This document shows, in pieces, positions 10,301 through 18,690 of a stretch of 64,000 nt of DNA (its first letter is position 1; each line of letters opens with the position of its first letter). The DNA is from an uncultured Persicobacter sp. GTDB lineage: Bacteria > Bacteroidota > Bacteroidia > Cytophagales > Cyclobacteriaceae. Location of the stretch: positions 1-64,000 of the forward strand of contig CANMKE010000018.1 of the NCBI GenBank assembly GCA_947498325.1, in the 5' to 3' direction. The notes beneath the pieces are model-generated. The model did not search any database and was not told the origin of the DNA. It worked only from the letters and a program-made list of their open reading frames with translations. The position numbers and the translations under genes were made by a program.

Positions 10301-10556
10301 GGATGCTTCATACATCGCTTTGCGTAACGTGAACATCGGTTACAAATTGCCAAAAACGTTCGTTAAGAAAATCGGATTGACTTCTTGTCGAATCTACGCA
10401 GCAGGTACAAACCTATTGTACTTCATGGCAAACGGCTATTCTTCTTGGAACCCAGAGGGCGTTTACAACACCGACAACCCACTGACTTACGGTTACCAAA
10501 AAGGTGGAGCACCACTTCCACGCTCTTACACAGTAGGATTTAACATCGAATTTTAA
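7338..10556 (+). CDS. SusC-family TonB-dependent outer-membrane receptor
   Basis: ATG at 7338 is chosen over a TTG two codons upstream; it gives a 1072-residue precursor with a signal peptide ending around VYAQD. The parts in order are a carboxypeptidase-regulatory-like domain (VTIHGVVSASADGSALPGVT), a TonB-box-like LNEVVVVGYGTV segment near residue 120, a plug with DASSAAIYGSRGGNGVIMIT (the SusC signature), and a large beta-barrel ending in PRSYTVGFNIEF. SusC proteins import oligosaccharides across the outer membrane with a SusD lid. Here the likely cargo is alginate oligomers, by linkage to the PL7 and PL17 lyases. Confidence 0.95.
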   Translation: MNTIYRMRMGVFKITSILMASLLVILLSTAVYAQDRVTIHGVVSASADGSALPGVTVLVKGSTNGAITDMNGEFNIKAASTATLSFSFIGYKTKDVLVGQQTSINVSLDEDVAQLNEVVVVGYGTVKKSSLTGSVSKVNNDKLDQIPTPRVEEALQGQISGVNIQMSDPQAGAAPKVQVRGVGSIAADASPLVVVDGMVVDSDYMASLDMNDVESISVLKDASSAAIYGSRGGNGVIMITTKGGQEGKAKFAFNAYFGHKFVKKRNIYPSIAQERTRANNFIADAENKLANVDNLGLADPSGYADVLKSALSAAKKAAGEYGRYDHMDLLGTEHDWQDVFFDGGNIQSYNLSASGGTEHTKYRISGGYMSDDGVLLTDSYKKMNLRLNLKTKLTDKLEMGMNINPSREISRAFPAYMYDAMRSAPWLPQYFDEHTFQFIDHKKYPNAAIGDYAFEKPFDNYTDADGNKYQNISTTSNPSALAAVLERDKKTYTNKIFANTYLQYKLLKGLNFKTTLSSTYRGRVRDYWAGTKYHRDGAAKAEDQYRAYNYLKWASDSYFSYNLTKGKHDLSAVLGTSFEHISDEFVEARMKGYENDYIKTGEGGSIISDATSSKVEESLQSFFGRVNYAYNDKYLFSFSLRTDGSSKFGENYQYGIFPAGSFGWRLSEENFMKALPWVNNLKARISYGVTGNNSGISEYEHLAMLGQSSAVFGNNISAGFAPMNIASPDLRWEKQLELNPGIDFGFFGNRVYGSLDWYQRLSQDLLLPREIPSQTGFDKTIVNLGSVKNQGVEFELTARPVVTKDFEWTVTTNMSFNKNELTGFGGVDSLISVYDPKRPAEWIAVVGQPIASYYGYKVDHTRSIPTEYLHDPFSRIGGQSQDVYVQDLNGDGKITTADRTILGNDFPTFVWSISNSFKYKNWDLSIMWQGNAGAKVRNIDPVYFGNHFASGMDYNKNAFTDHTKNPNLAENEGRNWVQERIYTDDIIQDASYIALRNVNIGYKLPKTFVKKIGLTSCRIYAAGTNLLYFMANGYSSWNPEGVYNTDNPLTYGYQKGGAPLPRSYTVGFNIEF

Positions 10557-10567
10557 GCTGCACAACA

Positions 10568-11995
10568 ATGAATAAGTCTTTAATTAAATATATGCTGATT
10601 GCAGGCTTGGCAATGCCATTGACTTCCTGCAGTGATTTTTTGAATGAACAGCCACACGATCAAATCAGTGCGGCAGCATTCTACCAATCTCCAAAAGAGA
10701 TTCAGTTGGCGACAAACGCCATCTACGATGCATTGCAAGCTCAAGTACAAACTGAGTTTGCCATCACCGAGATGCGTACCGACAACTCAAAAGCAAGAAA
10801 TGGTGAAGGTAGCTGGGCGGAATTCCAGCGCCTGATCATTAACCCAAATAACAACATCGTTGCGCAATACTGGAAAAACTCCTATGCCGCGATCTTCAGA
10901 GCCAATACCGTTTTGGCGAATTTGGGCAATGCCTACCAACTGGAAAATGGCAAATACAATGGCACAGGAGCTCAGTACGAAGGCGAAGCCTTGTTTGTAC
11001 GTGCGTTGATGCACTTTAAACTGGTTCGCTTGTTCGGCCAGGTTCCGATGTCAAGCGATGTCGCTACCGCAGGCCAGACAGAAAAATTCAAGCAGGTAAA
11101 TCCTCAGGATGTATATGCGATGATCATCTCTGACTTGGAAAAAGCGGTTGAAGATCTTCCTGTACAGTCCGCAACGCAGTACGGTCGCGCGACAAAAGGC
11201 GCTGCTCAGGCTTTGTTGGCCAAAGTTTACTTGACACAAAAAGAATACACCAAAGCATTGCCATTGCTGAAATCGGTTATCGACTCTGGTGAATACAAAT
11301 TGCAGTCAGACTTCCACGATATTTTCTACAATGAAGGCAATGACGAAGTCATGTTTGCCATTCAGTATATCGAAGGAAATAAAGCGGAAAGTCAGCAATT
11401 TTCGGACTATTTCCACTATGCCAACGGTGCGGGTGGTTTGAACTACGCCACCAAAGATTTACAGGCAAGCTGGGAAGCCAACGACAAACGTAAAGACGTC
11501 ACGCAGGTAGAAGACCCGAAAAACGTGGAGAACGATCAGTCGCCTTGTTACCAGCCAGGGAAATATTTGAACATTGATCCTACATCCAATGATGTTAAAA
11601 CCTCGGGTAACGACTGGATCGAGATGCGCTATGCGGATGTATTACTGATGTATGCCGAAGCGCAGGCTGCGGGTAGTGCAACTACTGACGGTGAAGCCCT
11701 GAAATATTTCAATGAAGTACGCGACCGTGCCGGTTTGCCTGCTGCCACTGAAATTACGCAAGCGTCTTTGCTGAACGAACGTCGCCACGAATTCGCAATG
11801 GAAGACCAGCGCCTATTCGATTTGCAACGATTCGGAAAATGGACCGAGGTAATGGAGAAATTCCAAGGCAGTTTAATGACCCCTGCACAGCCAAAAGCAG
11901 ACTTGCCGGAAGGTTCTGATTTGTTGCCAATCCCACAGCGTGAGATCAACACCACCAATGGTATCCTGGTTCAAAACCCAGGCTACAGATCGTAA
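10568..11995 (+). CDS. SusD/RagB-family glycan-binding lipoprotein
   Basis: The protein has 475 residues. A lipoprotein signal (LAMPLTSCSDFLNEQPHDQI) gives an acylated Cys near residue 21, followed by the N-terminal SusD motif region. The C-terminus contains DWIEMRYADVLLMYAEA, LNEERRHEFAMEDQRLFDL-like (LLNERRHEFAMEDQRL) and LLPIPQREINTTNG, all hallmarks of the RagB/SusD family. It forms the surface lid of the transporter encoded 11 bp upstream and would bind alginate oligosaccharides. A hairpin terminator follows. Confidence 0.95.
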   Translation: MNKSLIKYMLIAGLAMPLTSCSDFLNEQPHDQISAAAFYQSPKEIQLATNAIYDALQAQVQTEFAITEMRTDNSKARNGEGSWAEFQRLIINPNNNIVAQYWKNSYAAIFRANTVLANLGNAYQLENGKYNGTGAQYEGEALFVRALMHFKLVRLFGQVPMSSDVATAGQTEKFKQVNPQDVYAMIISDLEKAVEDLPVQSATQYGRATKGAAQALLAKVYLTQKEYTKALPLLKSVIDSGEYKLQSDFHDIFYNEGNDEVMFAIQYIEGNKAESQQFSDYFHYANGAGGLNYATKDLQASWEANDKRKDVTQVEDPKNVENDQSPCYQPGKYLNIDPTSNDVKTSGNDWIEMRYADVLLMYAEAQAAGSATTDGEALKYFNEVRDRAGLPAATEITQASLLNERRHEFAMEDQRLFDLQRFGKWTEVMEKFQGSLMTPAQPKADLPEGSDLLPIPQREINTTNGILVQNPGYRS

Positions 11996-12030
11996 TCAGA
12001 AATCACTAAAGCATAAATGAATTGTTTTGA

Positions 12031-12061
12031 AAACCTGTCCTTGTCGAGGGCAGGTTTTTTT
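12031..12061 (+). terminator. Intrinsic terminator after susD
   Basis: AAACCTGTCC pairs with GGGCAGGTTT (one G-U pair) around TTGTCGA, followed by a T-run. It separates susCD from the PL7 lyase gene, allowing partial read-through or a separate promoter. Confidence 0.8.
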
Positions 12062-12080
12062 ATGACACCCTACTTTTTTA

Positions 12081-12893
12081 ATGATGTATAAACTTATTAT
12101 CAGTATCCTGTTCCTGATTGGGATGTATTTTACGGCTACCGCTCAGCAATACCCCTCCGATGTTCTGCCTGCTTTAACAAGCTGGAAGTTGACCCTGCCC
12201 GTTGATGCCAACGGAAAAGACAACAGCCATATTAAAAAACTCGAAGACCGTCTCCGAAAACCAATGGAGATTATTGGCAGAGATTTGATCGACTACCAAT
12301 ACAAGCCGTACTTTTATGCCCAAAACGCAGAAGTATATTTCCGTGCACATGCCGCCGGCGTAACGACTAAAAACTCCAAAAATCCACGAAGCGAATTACG
12401 ACAGCTCGTCGGTGGTGGAAATAATTACTGGTCTGTGCAAGATCCACAACGAATGACCGTTCACCTCAGGGTAACCCACCTGCCGACTTACAAACAAAAA
12501 GTCGTCATCTCGCAAATCCACGGACCAGTGAACGAACCGCTGAAAGTCAGCTACAGCCCCCAATATAAAGGCGTCATCATTGAATGGAACGAGTCCCATA
12601 AAGACCTTGCCCATCCCGTTCCCTACCAATTGGGAGAGCACCTGATCATCGATGTAAAAGTGAACAAAGGAAAAATCACCTGCACCATCACCAATACCGA
12701 TCAAGACAAAACATACAGCAAAACCTGGCGATCAGAAGACAGCACCGGCTACTTTAAAGTCGGCTGTTACACCCAAGCCAACAAATACCTGAGCCAATAC
12801 AAAAAGGGATTCCGCGACGAACCCAATGACAGCTACGGTGAAGTGGCGGTCAGTAAAATTGAACTCGAAACGACTTATCCGACGAAACATTAA
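12081..12893 (+). CDS. PL7 endo-alginate lyase (alginate_lyase2), secreted
   Basis: This is a 270-residue protein with a signal peptide (MMYKLIISILFLIGMYFTAT, then AQQYP). It is a single jelly-roll PL7 domain with the three family motifs: RSELRQL near residue 106, QIHGP near residue 148, and YFKVGCYTQ near residue 223. These hold the catalytic Arg, Gln, His and Tyr. QIH rather than QVH is usually associated with activity on guluronate-containing blocks. The enzyme makes oligomers for the SusCD pair upstream and for the PL17 exolyase encoded divergently. Confidence 0.93.
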   Translation: MMYKLIISILFLIGMYFTATAQQYPSDVLPALTSWKLTLPVDANGKDNSHIKKLEDRLRKPMEIIGRDLIDYQYKPYFYAQNAEVYFRAHAAGVTTKNSKNPRSELRQLVGGGNNYWSVQDPQRMTVHLRVTHLPTYKQKVVISQIHGPVNEPLKVSYSPQYKGVIIEWNESHKDLAHPVPYQLGEHLIIDVKVNKGKITCTITNTDQDKTYSKTWRSEDSTGYFKVGCYTQANKYLSQYKKGFRDEPNDSYGEVAVSKIELETTYPTKH

Positions 12894-12900
12894 GAGATAA

Positions 12901-12937
12901 AAAAAGGATTCAGCATGGTGCTGAATCCTTTTTTTAT
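12901..12937 (+). terminator. Intrinsic terminator after the PL7 gene
   Basis: AAAAAGGATTCAGCA pairs with TGCTGAATCCTTTTT around a short loop and runs into T residues. Being A-flanked on the other side, it may also end the convergent lipoprotein transcript at 12963. Confidence 0.85.
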
Positions 12938-12962
12938 TTCTTAATTAAGTGCTAAGATAAAA

Positions 12963-13730
12963 TTATAGACTTTGTACCGGTTCACTTCTCAAAGCACTCT
13001 CACTCTTGTCCAGCGTGATTTTATTTCCATTTACCTCCAAGGTATAATCAGGATTTACCTCAGATAAATCATAATATCCTTCGTGTTTGGGCATGACTGC
13101 CCCAACTTTAACTAAATTACTATCATTCGTATCTCTAATCACAAAAGTAGCATCCTTCGGTCCTGGGTTGATAATTTTAAGAACCGAAGATTTCCCATTT
13201 TTCAAAATTTGCAATCCTTCTTTTGTGTAGGTTGTAGGAAACTGCATAAACTTAGGGGCCCCATCCTTACTAAATGCCTTCAAAACATTTATATTAACAT
13301 CAACACCAAATAACCCTGCCTTATTCTCCTCGACCACCTCAGGCACAACCTCTACACTTACTGAAGTCCTTTCATTACTATTAATCGTAAAAGATTGCTC
13401 CTCATCCTGAGTATATGTAGTTGCATTAGAGACAAATGATAGCTCTGATAAAGTATATTCACCTACTGGCAAAGTCAAAATACCATCTTTAGTCAAAGTG
13501 TATTCTTTAGCTACACCACCTTCTGCATTCGGTGTAACAGTAAATGAGAATTCCTTTACATCAGAAACATCTAATCTCGCATTACTTTGAGAAATAGAGA
13601 TCTGAAGTTCTCCTGTTTGTGCCGTTGGATTTACCTGCTCTTGTTTAGGCTGTGGATCGTTCGCTTTATCAGAACATGAAGTCATAGCCATCGCCGCAAA
13701 TAGGCTCAAGGCAATAAAAGTCTTTTTTAT
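12963..13730 (-). CDS. Putative lipoprotein, DUF4493/DUF4382-like Ig-type, with no ATG start
   Basis: The reading frame encodes a plausible secreted lipoprotein: ATA-KKTFIALSLFAAMAMTSC gives a textbook type II signal with Cys near residue 20 and SDKANDPQPKQEQ behind it. However, the codon where Met should stand, at 13728-13730, is ATA, and no in-frame ATG or GTG lies upstream before a stop. TTG at 13709 is the first standard start, but it would remove the positive n-region. The rest looks like an Ig-like sandwich (LPVGEYTLSELSF, SVSVEVVPEV). Function is unknown. It is AT-rich compared with its neighbours. Domain labels here are guesses. Confidence 0.6.
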   Translation of the reverse strand: MKKTFIALSLFAAMAMTSCSDKANDPQPKQEQVNPTAQTGELQISISQSNARLDVSDVKEFSFTVTPNAEGGVAKEYTLTKDGILTLPVGEYTLSELSFVSNATTYTQDEEQSFTINSNERTSVSVEVVPEVVEENKAGLFGVDVNINVLKAFSKDGAPKFMQFPTTYTKEGLQILKNGKSSVLKIINPGPKDATFVIRDTNDSNLVKVGAVMPKHEGYYDLSEVNPDYTLEVNGNKITLDKSESALRSEPVQSL

Positions 13731-14307
13731 TTTTAATAGATTAAGTTTTAAAAATTAATAACTACAACACAAAAGTATGCAGTAAAAAAACCTAAACAAA
13801 TGCCATTTTTATATTAATAAATATATATATTAAATTACTATTATACATCAAAAATTAATAAATTTGAATTGCTACAACAAAAAATCCTATTATATTTGAT
13901 TTTAATTTATTAAGTATTGATTTTAAAGACTCTAACTTTATATGCACATACAATGCATTAATACTTCACATGAGAAGCAAAAAATCATACTTTATAATAA
14001 TGATGGGCATCTTAATAAATTAATTTTTTCTACATTTTTATAATACGAGAGAAATTCCAGCTACCATAAACACCTATGCAATTGCACCCCTAAACGTTTT
14101 AACCTCAACCAGCCTAAACATCAGCGCATACTTTCTTTCAAAGCCCGCTAAAGGACATAGACACCCACCGATTTGGGATCCCAAATCGGATATTGCCGCC
14201 CCTACCACCGCTTGGCGTCATTCAGCAGACCTTTGACCTCAATTCAGCCCGATAGATAAACCGCCTTCCCTGAGATTGAGTATCTTGTAGCAACAAATCA
14301 AACAAGC
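13731..14307. other. AT-rich non-coding gap
   Basis: Roughly 580 bp with long A/T runs between 13740 and 14050 and no credible ORF. It may hold the promoter of the leftward lipoprotein. Composition differs sharply from the alginate locus and suggests acquired or decayed DNA. Confidence 0.5.
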
Positions 14308-14991
14308 ATGAAAAAACTGAAAATACAGATCGTTTCTGATGTCGTTTGCCCATGGTGTTACATTGGCAAAAGCCGACTGGAAAAAGCCTTGCAAGAAAAT
14401 CCCGAGGTGCAGGCAGAAATCTCCTGGGCACCTTTTCAATTACACCCTGAAATTCCCGAGGGAAATCAAGAGAACTATCTTGAATTTTTGGGCAATAAGT
14501 ACAATCGGGATCCACAGCCGATGATCGACCAAATGGAGAATGTGGCTTTTCAGGAAGGTGTAAAAATGCAGTTTTCAAACATAAAAAATGTGCCCAATAC
14601 CCTGCAAGCGCATCGACTGATGCACCTGGCCAGAAAAGAAGGTAAAGACGACACCCTCTCGATCATACTTTTCAAGGCCTACTTTGAGGAAGGTAAAGAT
14701 GTGGAAAATCAGGCAACGCTTGTGGATTATGGCAAAGCGGCAGGCTTGAGCGATGCGGCGATAACGGCTTTTCAGAATGATGAATCGCTGATCGAAGAGG
14801 TTAAGAAAGAAGAAACACAATATCGGCAGGCAGGTATTTCTGCCGTTCCCACCTTTATTGTCAATGACCAATACATGATTCAGGGGGCACAACCTGCCGA
14901 CGTCTGGCAAAATGCTTTCAGCCAGATTGAAGGGCTTGCCACCGATGCCGAAGGGCAGTGTGGTCCTGATGGTTGCTCGACGGAGCCTTAG
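14308..14991 (+). CDS. DsbA-family oxidoreductase, FrnE-like
   Basis: The protein has 227 residues and no signal peptide, so it is cytoplasmic. The N-terminal thioredoxin-fold strand leads into the CPWC active site in SDVVCPWCYIGKSRLEKAL (about residues 13-16). An alpha-helical insert follows, then the cis-Pro loop ISAVPTFIVNDQYMIQGA near residues 178-195. The C-terminal tail CGPDGCSTEP supplies two extra cysteines, a feature of some FrnE homologues. The FrnE branch contains dithiol oxidoreductases and isomerases linked to oxidative stress. The physiological partner is unknown. Confidence 0.9.
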   Translation: MKKLKIQIVSDVVCPWCYIGKSRLEKALQENPEVQAEISWAPFQLHPEIPEGNQENYLEFLGNKYNRDPQPMIDQMENVAFQEGVKMQFSNIKNVPNTLQAHRLMHLARKEGKDDTLSIILFKAYFEEGKDVENQATLVDYGKAAGLSDAAITAFQNDESLIEEVKKEETQYRQAGISAVPTFIVNDQYMIQGAQPADVWQNAFSQIEGLATDAEGQCGPDGCSTEP

Positions 14992-15060
14992 GTGAATCCC
15001 TGAAAATAAGGATTGCGAAACGGCCTTTGAAAAAACACAATTTGACTGACCATATCATTT

Positions 15061-15090
15061 ACCCTGCGCTGAAAGGTCGCAGGGTATTTT
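15061..15090. terminator. Hairpin between frnE-like gene and unknown ORF
   Basis: ACCCTGCG pairs with CGCAGGGT around CTGAAAGGT, followed by ATTTTATTT. It fits a rightward terminator and abuts the stop of the convergent ORF. Confidence 0.6.
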
Positions 15091-15523
15091 ATTTAGATTT
15101 ACATTCGAACATCTGAGACTTTTTCAGACTGAGGTGAAATACCTTAATCCCCCTCAGGTATTTTTTTGTATTGTAAAAGAAGGGCAGAAGTTTATGGTTA
15201 ATCTCTACCTCGATATACAAAGGAAAAAGTTTATACCTCAAAATAATAGGGTGCTTGACCGTCCGCGAGTCCCGCTTCTCATAGATATATAAACTTTGAC
15301 CAAGCCGAAGAAAAGCTTCGCTCAGACTATGAACCGTAAGGCGTCGGCATGTAAGATAGGCAAGGCTATTTTTTGTAATGGTGTACCGCGTACACTTTGT
15401 ATTTTCCTCCACCTGAATTGCCAGCAAATTGATGATCATCGCCTCTAATTCATTGAAAGTTACCGCATTTAAATCTGCTAAAGCATATAAATTTAATTTA
15501 TCTAAATTATCTAAATTATGCAT
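15089..15523 (-). CDS. Hypothetical protein, AT-rich
   Basis: A 144-codon reading frame starting MHNLDNLDKLNLYALADLN. I recognise no family. It has a leucine/asparagine-rich N-terminus, a central basic segment with two cysteines, and a beta-rich basic C-terminus. It sits in low-GC accessory DNA beside an IS element and its stop overlaps a terminator hairpin. It may be a remnant or a genuine orphan gene; coding support is modest. Confidence 0.4.
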   Translation of the reverse strand: MHNLDNLDKLNLYALADLNAVTFNELEAMIINLLAIQVEENTKCTRYTITKNSLAYLTCRRLTVHSLSEAFLRLGQSLYIYEKRDSRTVKHPIILRYKLFPLYIEVEINHKLLPFFYNTKKYLRGIKVFHLSLKKSQMFECKSK

Positions 15524-15759
15524 CTTACTGAATAAATAGATCTAAAAAAAGAAAGTATAAAAAAATTTAAATTTGATTTACTGAAATAACCTCAATCATC
15601 ATTCAACTCATATCAGCAATAAATCATGCATTGTTTTACTGCCTATGCCTGATCCGTTGAGGGCTTCCTAATTTACACCACCAATAGCTATCGGTAGAGA
15701 CATTAAGGTTTCGCCAAACCAAACAAGTGGAAGAAAATCTTCACCGATCCCCCTCCTTA

Positions 15760-16624
15760 GAGCGTGTTTAAAAACTTAAGGAAGGGAAATTAAAAAATTG
15801 AAAATCGGCTAACTTTGCGGTTCTCACACCAAAAGCAGAGTTATGCAAGCAAAACATGTTGACCTTACCGATTTTCAATGGCAATATATTAAAAAGTTTT
15901 TTGTAAATGATCGCCCGACCAAATATAGTAGCCGAGAAATGTTTAATGCTATTCAGTGGATTACAAGAACGGGTACCCAATGGCGAAATTTAGACTCTCG
16001 ATTTCCGAAGTGGCAATCAGTATACTATTATTTCAGAAAATGAAAACGAAGTGGCCTTATTATTCAGATAATGATTGAGTTAACTAAAATAGATCGGCAG
16101 GAACAGGGTCAGAAACCATCACAATCTCTGCTCGCTGTTGATAGTCAATCTGTCAAAGTTGGAACAGGAATTTCAATTGATAAGGGGATTGACGGTAACA
16201 AGAAAATCAACGGTAGGAAGAGAAGTATTGCCGTAGATATTGACGGCAGAATAGTGGCGGTTCATGTAGGGGCAGCCAATCAACACGATGGTGAAGCGGG
16301 CTTGGAGTTATTACCTAAGTTAACCCAGTTCGAACGATTAGAATTGTTTCGTGGAGACAGTGCTTATGGTAAAGTATTCGCTGAAGGGGCTGAAATCTTC
16401 GGATGGATAACAGATACTATACAGAATCCACCTTCCAAAGACAGGGGATTTGTTCCTCAAAAACAGCGATGGCAAGTTGAAAGAACATTTGGATGGCTTA
16501 ATTCATATCGTAGATTATCAAAGGATTATGAAAAATACCCCCGATCATCAGAGGCCTTTATAGCTCTAAGTTATTCAAATATGATTTTGATAAGACTACA
16601 TGAATATCGACTTTAAACACGCTC
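15760..16624 (+). mobile_element. IS5-family insertion sequence, 865 bp, intact ends
   Basis: The ends are perfect 13-bp inverted repeats GAGCGTGTTTAAA at 15760-15772 and 16612-16624. They are flanked by a 3-bp target duplication TTA (15757-15759 and 16625-16627), the TNA-type duplication typical of IS1031-like members of IS5. It contains one transposase frame interrupted by UGA. A 55-bp miniature derivative sharing these ends lies at 28328. Confidence 0.93.
15843..16616 (+). pseudogene. IS5-type transposase interrupted by an in-frame UGA
   Basis: Codons 1-66 encode the N-terminal DUF4096 region ending in SVYYYFRK. A TGA at 16041-16043 follows, after which the same frame continues KRSGLIIQIMIELTKIDRQ to the end at 16616. 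Family members normally have Trp at this point (FRKWK), so this is a TGG to TGA nonsense change rather than a frameshift. The catalytic triad is otherwise present: LLAVDSQSVKVG (Asp), LFRGDSAYGKVF (Asp) and QVERTFGWLNSYRRL (Glu). An internal ATG at 16071 would give a 181-residue C-terminal part carrying all three acidic residues. Confidence 0.85.
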
Positions 16625-16627
16625 TTA

Positions 16628-16924
16628 TAGCGATTTAAAATAGTAGATGTCTTCAAAATAGACAAAAATTTTATTTAGAATAATATCAGATACCCATCTG
16701 GAAGGATGTAATTAAATCAAGATTTTTAAATGAAAATTACTGCCCGAAAAATTTGTAAATCATGCTAAACACTGTCTTTTCGCCCACTTTGGATAAAGTA
16801 TTGTGGAAATAAATATTTTCTCCACACCTATTTTCCTTTAAATTGCAGGTGTTTCCGTACAGTTAGCCATAACTCATGCGAAAGCGGTATAATCATATTA
16901 TTCAAACAACAGAAAACCAGCAAC
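16628..16924. other. Intergenic region upstream of menB
   Basis: About 300 bp with no credible gene. It presumably contains the menB promoter, but I found no confident -33/-7 pair. Confidence 0.4.
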
Positions 16925-17767
16925 ATGGAAAAAGTAAACTGGAAGGTGGTCAAGGAATACGAAGACATTACCTACAAAAAAGCCAATGGCGTTGCCCGTA
17001 TTGCCTTTAATCGGCCAGAAGTAAGAAACGCCTTCAGACCCAACACAACAAGCGAGCTTTTGGATGCATTTCACGATGCGCAAGAGGATACCTCTATCGG
17101 TGTCGTTTTGCTTTCCGCAGAAGGTCCCTCTACCAAAGATGGCGTTTACTCTTTCTGTAGCGGTGGCGACCAGCGTGCCCGTGGGCATCAAGGATATGTT
17201 GGACAGGATGGTATGCATCGCCTGAATATTCTGGATGTACAGCGATTGATCCGTTTTATGCCGAAGGTAGTCATTGCCGTTGTCCCTGGTTGGGCTGTAG
17301 GTGGCGGACACTCTTTGCATGTCGTTTGCGACCTGACCCTCGCCAGTAAGGAACATGCCATTTTCAAACAAACAGATGCCGACGTTACCAGCTTCGATGC
17401 AGGTTATGGTTCTGCGTACCTGGCCAAAATGGTGGGACAGAAAAAAGCCCGTGAGATCTTTTTCTTGGGCAGGAATTACAGCGCCCAAGATGCTTACGAA
17501 ATGGGAATGGTGAATGCCGTGATTCCTCATGACGAGCTCGAAGACACCGCCTATGAGTGGGCACAGGAGATTTTAGGGAAATCACCAACCTCTATCAAGA
17601 TGTTGAAATTTGCCATGAACCTCACCGATGATGGTATGGTAGGGCAGCAGGTATTTGCTGGCGAAACTACCCGCCTTGCCTACATGACCGAAGAGGCCAA
17701 AGAAGGCCGCAACGCCTTTCTTGAAAAGCGTAAACCCAACTTCAAAGGGATTAAATGGTTGCCGTAA
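16925..17767 (+). CDS. menB: 1,4-dihydroxy-2-naphthoyl-CoA synthase
   Basis: This 280-residue crotonase-fold enzyme closes the second naphthoquinone ring in menaquinone biosynthesis, converting o-succinylbenzoyl-CoA to DHNA-CoA in the cytoplasm. Diagnostic MenB features are FNRPEVRNAFRPNTTSELLD near residue 28, FCSGGDQRARG near residue 78, GWAVGGGHSLHVVCDLTLAS (oxyanion hole region) near residue 120, and TSFDAGYGSAYLAKMVG near residue 158. The C-terminus ends EKRKPNFKGIKWLP, typical of the family. It is monocistronic between terminators. Menaquinone is the sole quinone of most Bacteroidota, so this gene is probably essential. Confidence 0.97.
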   Translation: MEKVNWKVVKEYEDITYKKANGVARIAFNRPEVRNAFRPNTTSELLDAFHDAQEDTSIGVVLLSAEGPSTKDGVYSFCSGGDQRARGHQGYVGQDGMHRLNILDVQRLIRFMPKVVIAVVPGWAVGGGHSLHVVCDLTLASKEHAIFKQTDADVTSFDAGYGSAYLAKMVGQKKAREIFFLGRNYSAQDAYEMGMVNAVIPHDELEDTAYEWAQEILGKSPTSIKMLKFAMNLTDDGMVGQQVFAGETTRLAYMTEEAKEGRNAFLEKRKPNFKGIKWLP

Positions 17768-17799
17768 TCATCCTTTGGATAAAAAAATAGATAACAGAA

Positions 17800-17832
17800 A
17801 GGTCGCAAATACATTGCGACCTTTTTTTATTT
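17800..17832. terminator. Bidirectional terminator between menB and beta-barrel gene
   Basis: AAGGTCGCAA pairs with TTGCGACCTT around ATACA and ends in a T-run. The A-rich other side would also serve the convergent gene at 17827. Confidence 0.85.
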
Positions 17833-18336
17833 CGACCAGTAATACCCCAGCCGGATCGAGGCATATTCTTCTCCTCCTGCCATCGTGTAACTGCCCTGCA
17901 AATCGACCCGCCCAAGTCGCAAGCCTACTGCAGGAATAATACCCACACTGTTAATACTCGACAGGTAACCTACTCGCGCCTCCACATACACCACCGAATA
18001 TTTGGCTTGAAGCCCAGTGGAAAACTCCCAGATGGTTCGCTCAGGGTGGTTGGTCAGTACCTGCCCGTTAACATCCACATATTGGTTTTCATCTCCGGCA
18101 ATATCATTCCAGCCCACATCAAGGCGCCAGGCAAAATACTTTCCAATGGGATAATCAAAATGTGCGAACACCCCGAACCCATGCGTATAGGTATCGGCCA
18201 TCGACCCTGAAGGGATGATGTAGGCGACAGAATTTCCCGCAATAAGTTTTCGGTCTTCAGCATCCTGCGCTTTGGCAGCCATACTTGCCGAAAGAAAAAC
18301 GATCAGCAATAAAATTCCTTTATAAATATTTTTCAT
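17827..18336 (-). CDS. Small outer-membrane beta-barrel protein of unknown function
   Basis: The protein has 169 residues. A signal peptide (MKNIYKGILLLIVFLSASMA, cleavage near KAQ) is followed by alternating aromatic/hydrophobic strands such as GFGVFAHFDYPIGKYFAWRL and IWEFSTGLQAKYSVVYVEA. It ends with SIRLGYYWSK, an aromatic terminal strand usual for outer-membrane barrels. The length fits an eight-stranded barrel. No specific function can be assigned. Confidence 0.75.
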   Translation of the reverse strand: MKNIYKGILLLIVFLSASMAAKAQDAEDRKLIAGNSVAYIIPSGSMADTYTHGFGVFAHFDYPIGKYFAWRLDVGWNDIAGDENQYVDVNGQVLTNHPERTIWEFSTGLQAKYSVVYVEARVGYLSSINSVGIIPAVGLRLGRVDLQGSYTMAGGEEYASIRLGYYWSK

Positions 18337-18690
18337 GGCAATAAGGTTTATTTCAGTATCTGTATTGTACAGCTAACAAATCTCGAAAGGTCAATGATTA
18401 ACTTTTTAGTCAAAAATTTTCGCCCGTGGTCATGTCCTGCCAAATCCACAACACAAAAAACAGCCCTGGGATAACTTTTGATCATTTTTCATCTTAAATT
18501 CGAGGGTTCTTGAAAGATTTTATCAGCATCGAGGCCGACCAAGCGATAGATAAACCAACGGCAATCAGTTGTACTATTCCACGCCATCAATCACCAAACA
18601 AGCCATTAACCTCCTTTATTTAAGCCTTGTCGCGTGCATGAAACTTAAAATCATTCAAGAGGAATCGTTGAAATACTTAATTATAAATAC
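18337..18690. other. Divergent intergenic region, no feature recognised
   Basis: About 350 bp between two divergent genes. It must contain both promoters, but no convincing -33/-7 pair, operator or RNA structure was seen. Confidence 0.4.

Noticed and set aside
15843-16616. Programmed frameshift of the transposase
   Set aside because: The two halves are in the same reading frame separated by a TGA, so it is a nonsense codon, not a frameshift.
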